19,209 nt of DNA from Candidatus Zhuqueibacterota bacterium (GTDB lineage Bacteria; Zhuqueibacterota; Zhuqueibacteria; Residuimicrobiales; Krinioviventaceae), in the NCBI GenBank assembly GCA_003854995.1, contig RQOI01000453.1:1-19209 (forward strand). Reading direction: 5' to 3'. Shown here in pieces: positions 8,288-16,487 of the stretch; position 1 is the first letter of the stretch; each line of letters begins with the position of its first letter. Both the position numbers and the translations under genes were made by a program. Under the pieces are notes generated by a model, which had not been told where the DNA came from, ran no database searches, and saw only the letters and a program-made list of their open reading frames with translations.

Positions 8288-8481
8288 TTCTCATCGCCTT
8301 TTTTGAACGTATGATGGGCCGGAGGCTTTGTGCGCGGAATATCGCTGCTATCAAGCAATATTCGATACCAGCACCCCTTGCACATGAGAGCGCGATCGAC
8401 GCTCAGCAGCACTTGCTCCCACGGAGTCAACTTTCTGCCGCAATGCGGGCAGGTCTCCGGAATTTTATCATGGCTGTCCAA
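8284..8481 (-). CDS. Small zinc-ribbon protein within the glutamate dehydrogenase operon
   Basis: A 65-residue protein from a TTG start, with GAGG 6 nt upstream. Two CxxC knuckles, CPHC (11-14) and CKGC (34-37), 19 residues apart, predict one structural zinc site; the tail is basic and unstructured. I do not recognise the family. The gene overlaps the end of the 1002-aa gene by 14 nt and the next gdh start by 4 nt, so it is almost certainly co-translated with both. Reality is supported by the paired Cys knuckles and the tight overlaps. A role as a small adaptor or nucleic-acid-binding regulator is only a guess. Confidence 0.72.
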   Translation of the reverse strand: MDSHDKIPETCPHCGRKLTPWEQVLLSVDRALMCKGCWYRILLDSSDIPRTKPPAHHTFKKGDEK

Positions 8482-11476
8482 AATCGGCCTCGGGTTTTAA
8501 AATGATGCCCTTGCTTTCGTGGCCATCCATTTTGACGACCAGCGGGTGGTCGAAGCGCAGATGTCGCACATGGGGCGTTTTCTCGACCGGCGCCTGACTC
8601 AGCAGCCAATCCCAGTTGATGTAATTGTCTTGATGCTCAGCATGAACTGTAAAATATCCCACCATGAATGAATTCAAATTTTGAAAAAAATGCGAACCCT
8701 GCGACGGCGTCACGTAAAAATCACGAAAGTTCGCTTCGACGATGGCGCGCGCGCCGGCGATTTGGTCCCAAGTGACCGGGATGCCCAGCCACGGATCGAG
8801 CGAACCCAATCGTCCAACGCAGATGAGCACATAGGGCCGCTTCTCTTCCACCAGGGCGGCATTGAAAGCGCTGATATCGGCGACCACGTCGCGACTCTTC
8901 GAGCGATCAAAATGGTCTCTATCGACCAGGACGATATCGTAAATATTTCGCAAGACGCCGTTGCCAAGCACCTGCACACTCTTGCAGATCAATTCGTTCT
9001 TGCTGAACTGTTCAATCCTGAGCAATTCCAGCTCGCGATTCAACACCACCGGGCGCATCTGCAGCATGCCGAACTCTTTTGGCTGGCCGGGAGGAGTGTG
9101 TAAATTGACGGCGAACTCGATCTCGACGGGCGTGCCCATACCCCAACTTCCCATATCCAATACCAGCTCCAGGATGTTCGCCAGCGGGAAAATCCTGCTC
9201 TTCAGCAATGGCGCAAAAGTCACCAGTCTTGATCCGGAACGCGAGATGCCGTCGTAAATCGTATTGTTCTCCGGCGAATAGGTCGAGCCGAGCAACGACA
9301 ACGTGCCGTCCTTTTCAGCCTCTTTGAGCGGATATTCACGGATCAGATTTTCCAATCCGTCTGTCTCCGGCGAAGAGGACAATGGCAGCGCGTAAAAAGC
9401 TGTCTGCGCATGCTGCAACGTCGTCTTGAGGTCGTTCGTCAGATTGAGGTGTCCGGGATATTTGGGACAAAATCGGACGGATGAACCACCCTCGACGACC
9501 ATCTTGCCCAGGCCGAGTGCGGCCGACACAATGCCGTCGGCTGCCTTTTGCGGATGCACAGGATAGAAATTATACGAACGCGCGACGCCGGAAAAATCGG
9601 GATAAAAGCGCTCGCCAAACGATGCGCCGATCATTTTCTGTACAATCACCGCCATCTTTTCATCCTGCAGGCGATAGGATGTCGCCTTGATATAATCCTT
9701 TGCCGCTTTGAGATAGGTTGAGGCGAAAACGCGTTTGATCGCCTGCAGCAGATCGCGTAGTCTGATCAAGGCATCCGGATGGGTATTCGGCAACATGAGG
9801 GTATCATAGACACCAGCAAATGGTTGATTGTGCGAGTCCTCCAGCAGGCTTGAAGATCGGACGGCCAGCGGCGCATCAACCAGATCCAGGAACGAGGCCA
9901 GTTCCCCCAGTATGTCCTTGGGAAAGTTTTTCGCCTGGGTAAATCGTCCAATGATCTCCTGATCGTCGTCGCATTCCAGAGCGAATTCGAACAGGTCATT
10001 TTCAGCCATAAAAGCATCGAAGATATTGGTCGCAATGACGATCGCCGGCGGAATATATATTCGGACATTTTCAAAACGGTCCTGAACATTATAATTGTTT
10101 ATTAAAATATTGACAAACGACAGGCCCCGCGCCTTTCCGCCCAGGGAACCGCCTCCAATGCGAGAAATGCTACTGTAGGGATCAAATGACTCTTTATCAA
10201 ATTCAGTGATGATGCCGCGCTGCCGAAGCTTTCGATAGTCGCGCAGTTCTTTGATCAACGATTGCCTTGTCTCTTCGACTGAAGAATAATCGGATATCTT
10301 GCGCGGACGCAGCTTGTGGGCCAGCCAAAACTCTGTGCGAGCTTTGAGCCAGTTGGAGAAATGATTGCGTTCGGCATGATAGACAATGCTCTCCTCGGGC
10401 ACATCGTGCAGCACTTTTTCGAGGGTGAGCAGATCAGAGGCGCGACCGACCTGCCGTCCCTCTGGCGTGCGAAAGATGAAATCGCCAAACGAGAGTTTGT
10501 CGATGAGAAAACTACGAAAATCCTGCAAGAGCGTCGGCGATGTTTTGAGCACAAAACTGGCATCGTATTTTTTGGCCAGCTGTGCATTCTTTTCCTGCGA
10601 CGAATGAAAGAGGATCGGAATATCCGGATGTTCCAGGTGCACTCGCCGCGCCAGCTCCAAACCGGCTTCGGGATCGGCTCTGCCGTGCCGCGGAAAGTTG
10701 ATATCGGAGATGATGCCGAGGATATTTTCCGCGTATTTCTGGTAATAGGCCCATGCTTCTTCAAAACACTTGCAGAAAAGTATCTTGGGACGGGCGCGCT
10801 GACGCAGCTGTTTGTGCGACAGGTTGATTCCTTCGGAGATCAGTCGCTGAGATTGCCGCAGGACTTCCACATAGATGATGGGTAAAAAGTAGGAGTAAAA
10901 ACGCACGTTATCTTCGACCACGATGATGGATTGTACGCCGACCAGGTTGGTGTCGTGCTCGACGTTCATTTTGTCTTCGAGGTGTTTGACGATCGCCAGC
11001 AGCAGCCGATAATTTCCGTTCCAAATGAAAACCTCATCAAAGATGTCCGCGCCCTGGGTGAGCAGGTCGGCGAGCTCGCGATTATCAAATGCCAGCAGCA
11101 CGATGGGTATGGTTATGCCGGCCTCGCGCACGCGTTTAGCAAACGTCGGTACACTCATGTCTTCAATATGCAGCGTGGTGATCAAGAGATCAAATCGCTG
11201 CTCTTCCTGGATCAATGCGATGGCTTCTTCGCCGCTGGATACTCGGGTGAGTTCGGGAGCATGACTGAGATTCAGGTCTTGATATTTATCGCGAATGAGC
11301 TCATACAGGCGGCCATCCTCTTCAAAGACGTACAGATCGTAGAGGCTGGAGACAAGAAGGATATCGCGTATGCGCAGGCGCATGAGATTCTGAAATCCCT
11401 GAAAACGAGTGCCATAGCCATGCTCCACCCACAAGGGGTCAGCGTACGGCAGGGCTTTTTCGATGTGACTAGTCAC
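8468..11476 (-). CDS. Two receiver-like domains fused to a PEP/pyruvate-binding (PPDK_N-type) ATP-grasp domain
   Basis: A 1002-residue cytoplasmic protein from a GTG start with AGGGA 6 nt upstream. Residues 38-168 are a degenerate receiver fold (LLITTLHIEDM, Thr at the phospho-Asp position). Residues 181-325 are a second receiver with an apparently complete site: E188/D189, D258 (SDINFPRHG), S292 and K311, with an insert around 195-230. After a helical linker comes a PEP-synthase/PPDK-type ATP-grasp domain: GGGSLGGKARGL (441-452), LAVRSSSLLEDS (537-548), FAGVYDT (553-559), VIVQKMI (610-616), VEIEF (784-788) and LQMRPV (805-810). The C-terminus lacks the swivelling GG.TSH phosphohistidine domain and the PEP-binding barrel; it has SQGSHFFQN (925-933) instead. 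It is probably not a true PEP synthase. It lies 14 nt after gdhA. The phosphoryl acceptor and the receiver's partner kinase are unknown. Confidence 0.85.
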   Translation of the reverse strand: MTSHIEKALPYADPLWVEHGYGTRFQGFQNLMRLRIRDILLVSSLYDLYVFEEDGRLYELIRDKYQDLNLSHAPELTRVSSGEEAIALIQEEQRFDLLITTLHIEDMSVPTFAKRVREAGITIPIVLLAFDNRELADLLTQGADIFDEVFIWNGNYRLLLAIVKHLEDKMNVEHDTNLVGVQSIIVVEDNVRFYSYFLPIIYVEVLRQSQRLISEGINLSHKQLRQRARPKILFCKCFEEAWAYYQKYAENILGIISDINFPRHGRADPEAGLELARRVHLEHPDIPILFHSSQEKNAQLAKKYDASFVLKTSPTLLQDFRSFLIDKLSFGDFIFRTPEGRQVGRASDLLTLEKVLHDVPEESIVYHAERNHFSNWLKARTEFWLAHKLRPRKISDYSSVEETRQSLIKELRDYRKLRQRGIITEFDKESFDPYSSISRIGGGSLGGKARGLSFVNILINNYNVQDRFENVRIYIPPAIVIATNIFDAFMAENDLFEFALECDDDQEIIGRFTQAKNFPKDILGELASFLDLVDAPLAVRSSSLLEDSHNQPFAGVYDTLMLPNTHPDALIRLRDLLQAIKRVFASTYLKAAKDYIKATSYRLQDEKMAVIVQKMIGASFGERFYPDFSGVARSYNFYPVHPQKAADGIVSAALGLGKMVVEGGSSVRFCPKYPGHLNLTNDLKTTLQHAQTAFYALPLSSSPETDGLENLIREYPLKEAEKDGTLSLLGSTYSPENNTIYDGISRSGSRLVTFAPLLKSRIFPLANILELVLDMGSWGMGTPVEIEFAVNLHTPPGQPKEFGMLQMRPVVLNRELELLRIEQFSKNELICKSVQVLGNGVLRNIYDIVLVDRDHFDRSKSRDVVADISAFNAALVEEKRPYVLICVGRLGSLDPWLGIPVTWDQIAGARAIVEANFRDFYVTPSQGSHFFQNLNSFMVGYFTVHAEHQDNYINWDWLLSQAPVEKTPHVRHLRFDHPLVVKMDGHESKGIILKPEADFGQP

Positions 11477-11490
11477 GCTGTGTCCCTTGC

Positions 11491-12852
11491 CTAGACCAGA
11501 CCCTGATCGAGCATCGCATCAGCCACTCTGAGAAAACCGCCGATATTGGCGCCGTTGACATAATTGCCAGGCGTGCCAAATCGCTCAGCCACCTCAACGC
11601 AGGTCTGATGAATATTGTTCATGATCAGACGCAGACGATCATCCACTTCTGCGCGCGTCCATGGCAGGCGCATGCTGTTTTGCGCCATTTCAAGTCCGGA
11701 CACGGCCACGCCGCCGGCATTGGCGGCTTTGCCGGGGCAAAACAGAATGCCGGCATCGACAAATGTCTTGACGCCCTCGCTGACCGTTGGCATATTGGCG
11801 CCCTCGCTGATGCAATAAACGCCGTTTTTCAATAGATTGTCGGCATCTTTTTCATTGATCTCATTCTGCGTGGCGCTGGGGAAGGCGCAGTCGGCTTTGA
11901 TGTCCCACAGCGGATTTGACTGCGCCGAGCCGTCGAATGGCGTGTACTGGGCGTTCGGATACGCATCGGCATAATCGCGAATGCGCCCGCGCCGAACGTT
12001 TTTCAAATCCATGACAAAGTCCAGCTTTTGACGGTCGATCCCCTGTTCATCATAAATAAAGCCATTCGAATCGGACAGGGTCACCACTTTGCCACCCAGC
12101 TGCAATATCTTTTCAGTCGTATATTGTGCGACGTTTCCTGAGCCGGAGACAAGACAGGTCTTTCCCTCCAGGCTTTCATGACGGCTGGCCAGCATCTCGG
12201 CCGCCATATAGACGGCGCCATAGCCCGTCGCTTCCGGGCGAATGAGTGAGCCACCCCAGTTGAGGCCTTTGCCGGTGAGAACGCCGGTGAATTCATTGCG
12301 CAGCCGTTTGTACTGGCCGAACAGATAGCCGATCTCGCGGCCGCCAACGCCGATATCGCCGGCCGGCACATCGGTGTTTGGCCCGATGTGGCGGAACAGC
12401 TCGTTCATGAAACTCTGGCAAAACCGCATGACTTCGTTGTCGCTTTTGCCCTTTGGATCAAAATCCGACCCGCCCTTGCCGCCGCCGATGGGCAGCGAGG
12501 TGAGGCTGTTCTTGAAAACCTGTTCGAACGCCAGAAACTTTAAAATACTCAGATTGACCGATGGATGAAATCGCAAACCGCCTTTGTACGGGCCAATGGC
12601 GCTGTTCATCTCTATTCGAAAGCCGCGATTGATGTGAATATCACCCAATTCATCCATCCATGGCACACGAAACAGGATGATGCGTTCCGGTTCGATGATG
12701 CGCTCGAATATTTTTGCGCTGCGATATTCCGGATGGCGTTCGACAACGAGAGAAATCGAATCAGCGACCTCTGCAACGGCTTGCAAAAATTCCGGCTGTC
12801 CCGGATCTTTGGCTCGCACCCGAGCCACAACTTCCTGAGCAAAAGTGTTCAT
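11491..12852 (-). CDS. gdhA: Glutamate dehydrogenase, GdhA type, probably NADP-linked
   Basis: 453 residues, the length of the assimilatory bacterial GdhA class. It should aminate 2-oxoglutarate to glutamate. Motifs: GPYKGGLRFHPSVN (87-100, K90), LPIGGGKGGSDFDP (120-133, catalytic K126), VPAGDIGVGGREIGY (162-176, D166), NWGGSLIRPEATGYG (198-212) and the coenzyme loop SGSGNVAQY (236-244), with SDSNG (260-264) after the second strand. NADPH use is inferred from subfamily likeness. GGGAG lies 5 nt before the ATG. It is the first gene of the four-gene unit, and a 16-bp palindrome sits 10 nt upstream. Confidence 0.95.
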   Translation of the reverse strand: MNTFAQEVVARVRAKDPGQPEFLQAVAEVADSISLVVERHPEYRSAKIFERIIEPERIILFRVPWMDELGDIHINRGFRIEMNSAIGPYKGGLRFHPSVNLSILKFLAFEQVFKNSLTSLPIGGGKGGSDFDPKGKSDNEVMRFCQSFMNELFRHIGPNTDVPAGDIGVGGREIGYLFGQYKRLRNEFTGVLTGKGLNWGGSLIRPEATGYGAVYMAAEMLASRHESLEGKTCLVSGSGNVAQYTTEKILQLGGKVVTLSDSNGFIYDEQGIDRQKLDFVMDLKNVRRGRIRDYADAYPNAQYTPFDGSAQSNPLWDIKADCAFPSATQNEINEKDADNLLKNGVYCISEGANMPTVSEGVKTFVDAGILFCPGKAANAGGVAVSGLEMAQNSMRLPWTRAEVDDRLRLIMNNIHQTCVEVAERFGTPGNYVNGANIGGFLRVADAMLDQGLV

Positions 12853-12862
12853 ATCTACTCCC

Positions 12863-12878
12863 TGATTTCATGAAATCA
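12863..12878. promoter_or_regulatory. Perfect 16-bp palindrome upstream of gdhA, candidate operator
   Basis: TGATTTCATGAAATCA reads identically on both strands and does not extend further. It begins 10 nt upstream of the gdhA start codon and lies next to its ribosome site, in the gap shared with divergent uvrA. A dimeric regulator could bind here, or the mRNA could fold over the ribosome site. I could not place a convincing promoter for gdhA. Confidence 0.5.
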
Positions 12879-13041
12879 CACTTGATACTGTACGACCCTG
12901 CCTGCGCGAGAGTCACGCTGTCGGCAAATAAGATGCGTCGTCCATCGAGAAGGGAATCTTGCAAATAATAATTAAAATCACAACAGGAAATTACAGGTTG
13001 AGCGATTGTAAAATAATCCTATCGCTTTTTCTAATTTTCAT

Positions 13042-13069
13042 ATTACATTTGGGGGAAATAATTTATATT
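13042..13069 (+). promoter_or_regulatory. Weak candidate promoter for uvrA
   Basis: ATTACA (13042-13047), a 16-nt spacer and TATATT (13064-13069) lie in an AT-rich stretch about 64 nt before the uvrA ATG. The -35 matches 4 of 6 and the -10 matches 5 of 6 consensus positions. No CTG-N10-CAG LexA box was seen nearby. Confidence 0.3.
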
Positions 13070-13085
13070 CAGTCAGTTGATTTTT

Positions 13086-13106
13086 CGTCCGCCTCGCTGT
13101 CGGACG
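13086..13106 (+). promoter_or_regulatory. Small GC-rich hairpin in the uvrA leader
   Basis: CGTCCG (13086-13091) and CGGACG (13101-13106) form a perfect 6-bp stem with a 9-nt loop, within an otherwise AT-rich leader and 26 nt before the ATG. It may be chance. Confidence 0.2.
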
Positions 13107-13132
13107 CAGCAAACGTAAGTGGAAATATCGCT

Positions 13133-15958
13133 ATGCAGGGTCAAAACAAAATCATCATCAAGGGCGCGCGTGAGCATAATCTCAAAAACATCGATATCGA
13201 AATACCGCGCGACCAACTGGTTGTCATCACTGGCCTATCAGGATCGGGCAAGTCGTCGCTGGCGTTCGATACGATTTACGCTGAAGGTCAACGACGCTAC
13301 GTTGAGTCGCTGTCCGCGTATGCCCGGCAATTCCTCGGCCTCATGGAAAAGCCGGATGTCGATTATATCGAAGGATTGTCGCCGGCGATCTCCATCGAAC
13401 AAAAGTCCGCTGGCCGTAATCCGCGTTCCACGGTCGGAACAGTGACCGAGATTTACGATTATCTGCGTCTTTTATTCAGCCGCATTGGCGTACCATATTG
13501 TTACAATTGCGGCAAAAAAATCGAACGCCAAACCGTGCAGCAAATTGTCGACGCCATCATGGAGATTCCGGAGGGCGCACGCATTGCGCTTTTGGCGCCC
13601 ATTGTGCGCGGCCGCAAAGGCGAATACAAAGAAGTGTTCGCCGAAGCGAAACGCGACGGCTATGTCCGCGTGCGGGTCGATGGTGAGACATACGAGCTGG
13701 AATCGGATATCGTCCTCGACAAAAATAAAAAGCACAATATAGAAATCATAGTCGACCGTTTGGTGGTCAAGCCGACTATCAAAACTCGCTTGACCGATTC
13801 GGTCGAGACCGCTCTGCATCTGGCTTCCGGCATCATCCTGATCGATATCGCCGGCGAACAAGAGATTCTGTTCAGCGAAAATTTTGCCTGTCACGATTGC
13901 GGCATTTCCTACGAGGAACTGACGCCGCGCATGTTTTCTTTCAACTCGCCGTATGGCGCTTGCCCGACCTGCGACGGTCTCGGCACCAAAATGGAAATCG
14001 ATCCGGACTTGATCGTACCGGACAAAAGCAAGACGCTGGCACAGGGAGCGATCACCGCCTGGAGCAAGCTCACAGATGGCTGGTACCTCACCATCGCGCG
14101 CGGCGTCGCCGAGGCTTTTGGCCATGACGTGCATACGCCCTATGCTAATTTGAGCGATGATGTGAAAAACGCCATCATGTACGGCACGCGCGATGAAATG
14201 ATTTTCAAGTATGAATCGCGCAGCGGACGACACAGCGGCACGTTTAAAACGCGCTGGGAGGGAGTGGTCGGCAATCTCGAGCGCCGCTACAGACAAACAG
14301 ATTCCGATGGCATCCGCGGCTGGATCGAAGGCTTTATGAATATGGTCGATTGTCCTGAATGTCACGGGACGCGTCTGCGGCCTGAGGCGCGCGCCGTGCG
14401 CGTTGGCGGCAGACACATCCAGGACATTGTCTCCATGTCGATCAAGGAATCGCATCAGTTTTTTCTGCAAGTGAAATTGACCCAGCGCGAGCAGACCATT
14501 GCGCATCAAATCCTGAAAGAAATCCGTGAACGTCTGAGCTTTTTGAAAAATGTCGGGCTCGATTATTTAACTCTCGAGCGGGCGACCGGTTCGCTTTCCG
14601 GCGGCGAAGCGCAACGCATTCGCCTTGCCACCCAAATCGGTTCACAGCTGGTCGGCGTTCTCTACATCCTGGACGAGCCTTCCATCGGCTTGCATCAGCG
14701 CGATAATGCCCGTCTGATCGACACGCTGCTCAAACTACGCGATCTGGGCAACACGGTCATTGTTGTGGAACACGATCAGGAGACGATGGAGCAGGCTGAT
14801 TATCTCATCGATCTGGGTCCGGGCGCCGGCGAACACGGCGGCAGGATCGTCGCCGCTGGTTCTCCTCAGGAGGTGAAAGAGAACGTCAATTCCATCACCG
14901 GCGATTACCTGGCGGGACGCCGCCACATCCCAATGCCGGCGTCACGACGCAAGGGAAATGACAAGAACCTCGTCATAGCCGGCGCCTCCGGCAATAACCT
15001 GCAAAACGTGACCCTCCAAATTCCGTTGGGAAAATTAGTCTGTGTGACGGGTGTGTCCGGCAGCGGCAAGAGCACGCTCATCAATGAAACTCTGTATCGA
15101 ATATTGTCGAAACATTTTTACGGCAGCAAAGATGCCGCACTGCCGTATGCGAGCATCCAGGGGCTGGAGCACGTGGACAAGGTCATTGACATCGATCAGT
15201 CGCCGATCGGGCGGACGCCGCGATCGAATCCGGCCACCTATACGGCGCTCTTTACGCACATTCGCGATCTCTATTCCCAATTGCCGGAATCAAAAATTCG
15301 CGGCTACAAGCCGGGGCGTTTCAGCTTTAATGTCAAAGGCGGCCGTTGTGAAGCGTGTCAGGGAGATGGCATTATTAAAATTGAAATGCACTTTTTACCG
15401 GATGTCTATGTCACCTGCGAAGTCTGCAAAGGTCAGCGCTACAATCGCGAAACGCTGGAGATCAAATACAAAGGAAAATCGATCGCAGACGTGCTCAATA
15501 TGACCGTCACGCAGGCGCAGGACTTTTTTCGCAAAATACCCTCGATCAATCGCAAGCTGGAGACGCTCGTCGATGTCGGCCTTGGCTACATCAAGCTGGG
15601 ACAACAGGCGACGACCCTGTCCGGCGGCGAAGCGCAGCGGGTGAAGCTGGCGACAGAGCTGTCAAGGCGCAGCACGGGCAGAACGGTCTATATCCTCGAT
15701 GAACCGACGACCGGGCTCCATTTCGAAGACACAAACATGCTGCTCAATGTGTTGAACCGCCTGGTGGACAGCGGCAACACCGTCATTGTCATCGAACATC
15801 ACCTGGATGTCATCAAGACGGCGGACCACATCATCGATCTCGGCCCCGAAGGCGGCGACGAGGGAGGGCGGATCATAGCAGTTGGGACGCCGGAGCAAGT
15901 GGCAAAGGTGCAGGAGTCGTATACCGGACAGTTCTTGCAGCAGGTGCTGGGATCGTAG
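13133..15958 (+). CDS. uvrA: Excinuclease ABC subunit A
   Basis: A 941-residue ATP-dependent damage-recognition subunit of UvrABC nucleotide excision repair, of normal length and complete. Two ABC ATPase modules are visible. The first has Walker A GLSGSGKSS (34-42), signature LSGGEAQR (488-495) and Walker B LYILDEPS (510-517). The second has GVSGSGKST (640-648) and LSGGEAQR (829-836). Zinc-site cysteines are C123/C126, C253/C256 and C277/C280 in the first half and C739/C742 with C762/C765 in the second. The ATG at 13133 begins the standard N-terminus (MQGQNKIIIKGAREHNLKN); an in-frame extension to 12959 is AT-rich leader. The ribosome site is weak (GTGGA about 9 nt away). It is divergent from gdhA and apparently transcribed alone. 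Confidence 0.97.
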   Translation: MQGQNKIIIKGAREHNLKNIDIEIPRDQLVVITGLSGSGKSSLAFDTIYAEGQRRYVESLSAYARQFLGLMEKPDVDYIEGLSPAISIEQKSAGRNPRSTVGTVTEIYDYLRLLFSRIGVPYCYNCGKKIERQTVQQIVDAIMEIPEGARIALLAPIVRGRKGEYKEVFAEAKRDGYVRVRVDGETYELESDIVLDKNKKHNIEIIVDRLVVKPTIKTRLTDSVETALHLASGIILIDIAGEQEILFSENFACHDCGISYEELTPRMFSFNSPYGACPTCDGLGTKMEIDPDLIVPDKSKTLAQGAITAWSKLTDGWYLTIARGVAEAFGHDVHTPYANLSDDVKNAIMYGTRDEMIFKYESRSGRHSGTFKTRWEGVVGNLERRYRQTDSDGIRGWIEGFMNMVDCPECHGTRLRPEARAVRVGGRHIQDIVSMSIKESHQFFLQVKLTQREQTIAHQILKEIRERLSFLKNVGLDYLTLERATGSLSGGEAQRIRLATQIGSQLVGVLYILDEPSIGLHQRDNARLIDTLLKLRDLGNTVIVVEHDQETMEQADYLIDLGPGAGEHGGRIVAAGSPQEVKENVNSITGDYLAGRRHIPMPASRRKGNDKNLVIAGASGNNLQNVTLQIPLGKLVCVTGVSGSGKSTLINETLYRILSKHFYGSKDAALPYASIQGLEHVDKVIDIDQSPIGRTPRSNPATYTALFTHIRDLYSQLPESKIRGYKPGRFSFNVKGGRCEACQGDGIIKIEMHFLPDVYVTCEVCKGQRYNRETLEIKYKGKSIADVLNMTVTQAQDFFRKIPSINRKLETLVDVGLGYIKLGQQATTLSGGEAQRVKLATELSRRSTGRTVYILDEPTTGLHFEDTNMLLNVLNRLVDSGNTVIVIEHHLDVIKTADHIIDLGPEGGDEGGRIIAVGTPEQVAKVQESYTGQFLQQVLGS

Positions 15959-15993
15959 TTTGACAGAACAGTTTGGCAGGGACAGCCTCTCCA

Positions 15994-16289
15994 TTATTTA
16001 ATTGAAAAGGGATCAGATAGAGCCAATTCTCTGACAGGCAGCGCCGTCACTCTTGCATGCAACGGGTACTCATCGGGGCCGGGGTAGACGATCCAGAGGT
16101 GCTCCAATTCGAGATCGTCGAGGGCAATTTGGCAAGGTCGCGTGGATTTTCAAGATCAAAATAGTGATCGTAATCGAACTGCCTGGCAATCGTTGTTTTG
16201 CCACTCTGCCTGGCGCCCAATATGCCAACCACAGGGAAAATATCCTGCAGCATTTTTATGTTCTGTAAATCATCCGTTCTTTTAATCAT
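15994..16289 (-). pseudogene. Remnant of a AAA_14/DUF4143-type ATPase with its middle deleted
   Basis: The 5' part (16289 to about 16125) encodes about 55 residues of an N-terminal P-loop domain: IKMLQDIFPVVGILGARQ, with Walker A GARQSGKTT, then YFDLENPRDLAKL. That frame then turns to nonsense and stops at 16047. In another minus-strand frame, about 16130 to 15994 encodes a C-terminal end typical of the same family (ALDDLELEHLWIVYPGP, then RVTALPVREL) and stops with TAA at 15996-15994. Full proteins are usually near 380-400 residues, so roughly 300 central residues are missing, with a frameshift at the junction (about 16122-16138). Such ATPases are common, mobile-like accessory genes of uncertain function. 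AAGG precedes the start by 5 nt. Confidence 0.75.
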
Positions 16290-16405
16290 ATATACCTTGA
16301 AAAATCATAATAAGACTTTGATATTTCAATGTAAATTACTGAATATTGTCCCCTAAGGCAATGAAAAAATGATTATTCTATTAGCCTGGATTATTCAGAA
16401 AATCT

Positions 16406-16431
16406 CCACACAAGACACAAAGAAACAAAGG
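16406..16431. repeat. Single arm of the CACAAAG-type intergenic repeat
   Basis: The run CCACACAAGACACAAAGAA and on resembles the left arms at 84-129 and 18506-18532. No matching inverted arm is evident in this 198-nt AT-rich gap, so it looks like a half or decayed copy. Confidence 0.4.
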
Positions 16432-16487
16432 CTTAGAAATGAATCAGCAGAATAACAAAGTTTTTAAAGTTATCTTTCGCAATGGTC

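Noticed and set aside
12959..13132. N-terminal 58-residue extension of uvrA, hydrophobic in part
   Set aside because: UvrA proteins begin near the ATG at 13133, the extension is AT-rich promoter-like sequence, and the remaining 941 residues match the family length.
13472..14509. A 345-codon open frame on the - strand inside uvrA
   Set aside because: It is antisense to highly conserved UvrA sequence and has no domain features of its own.
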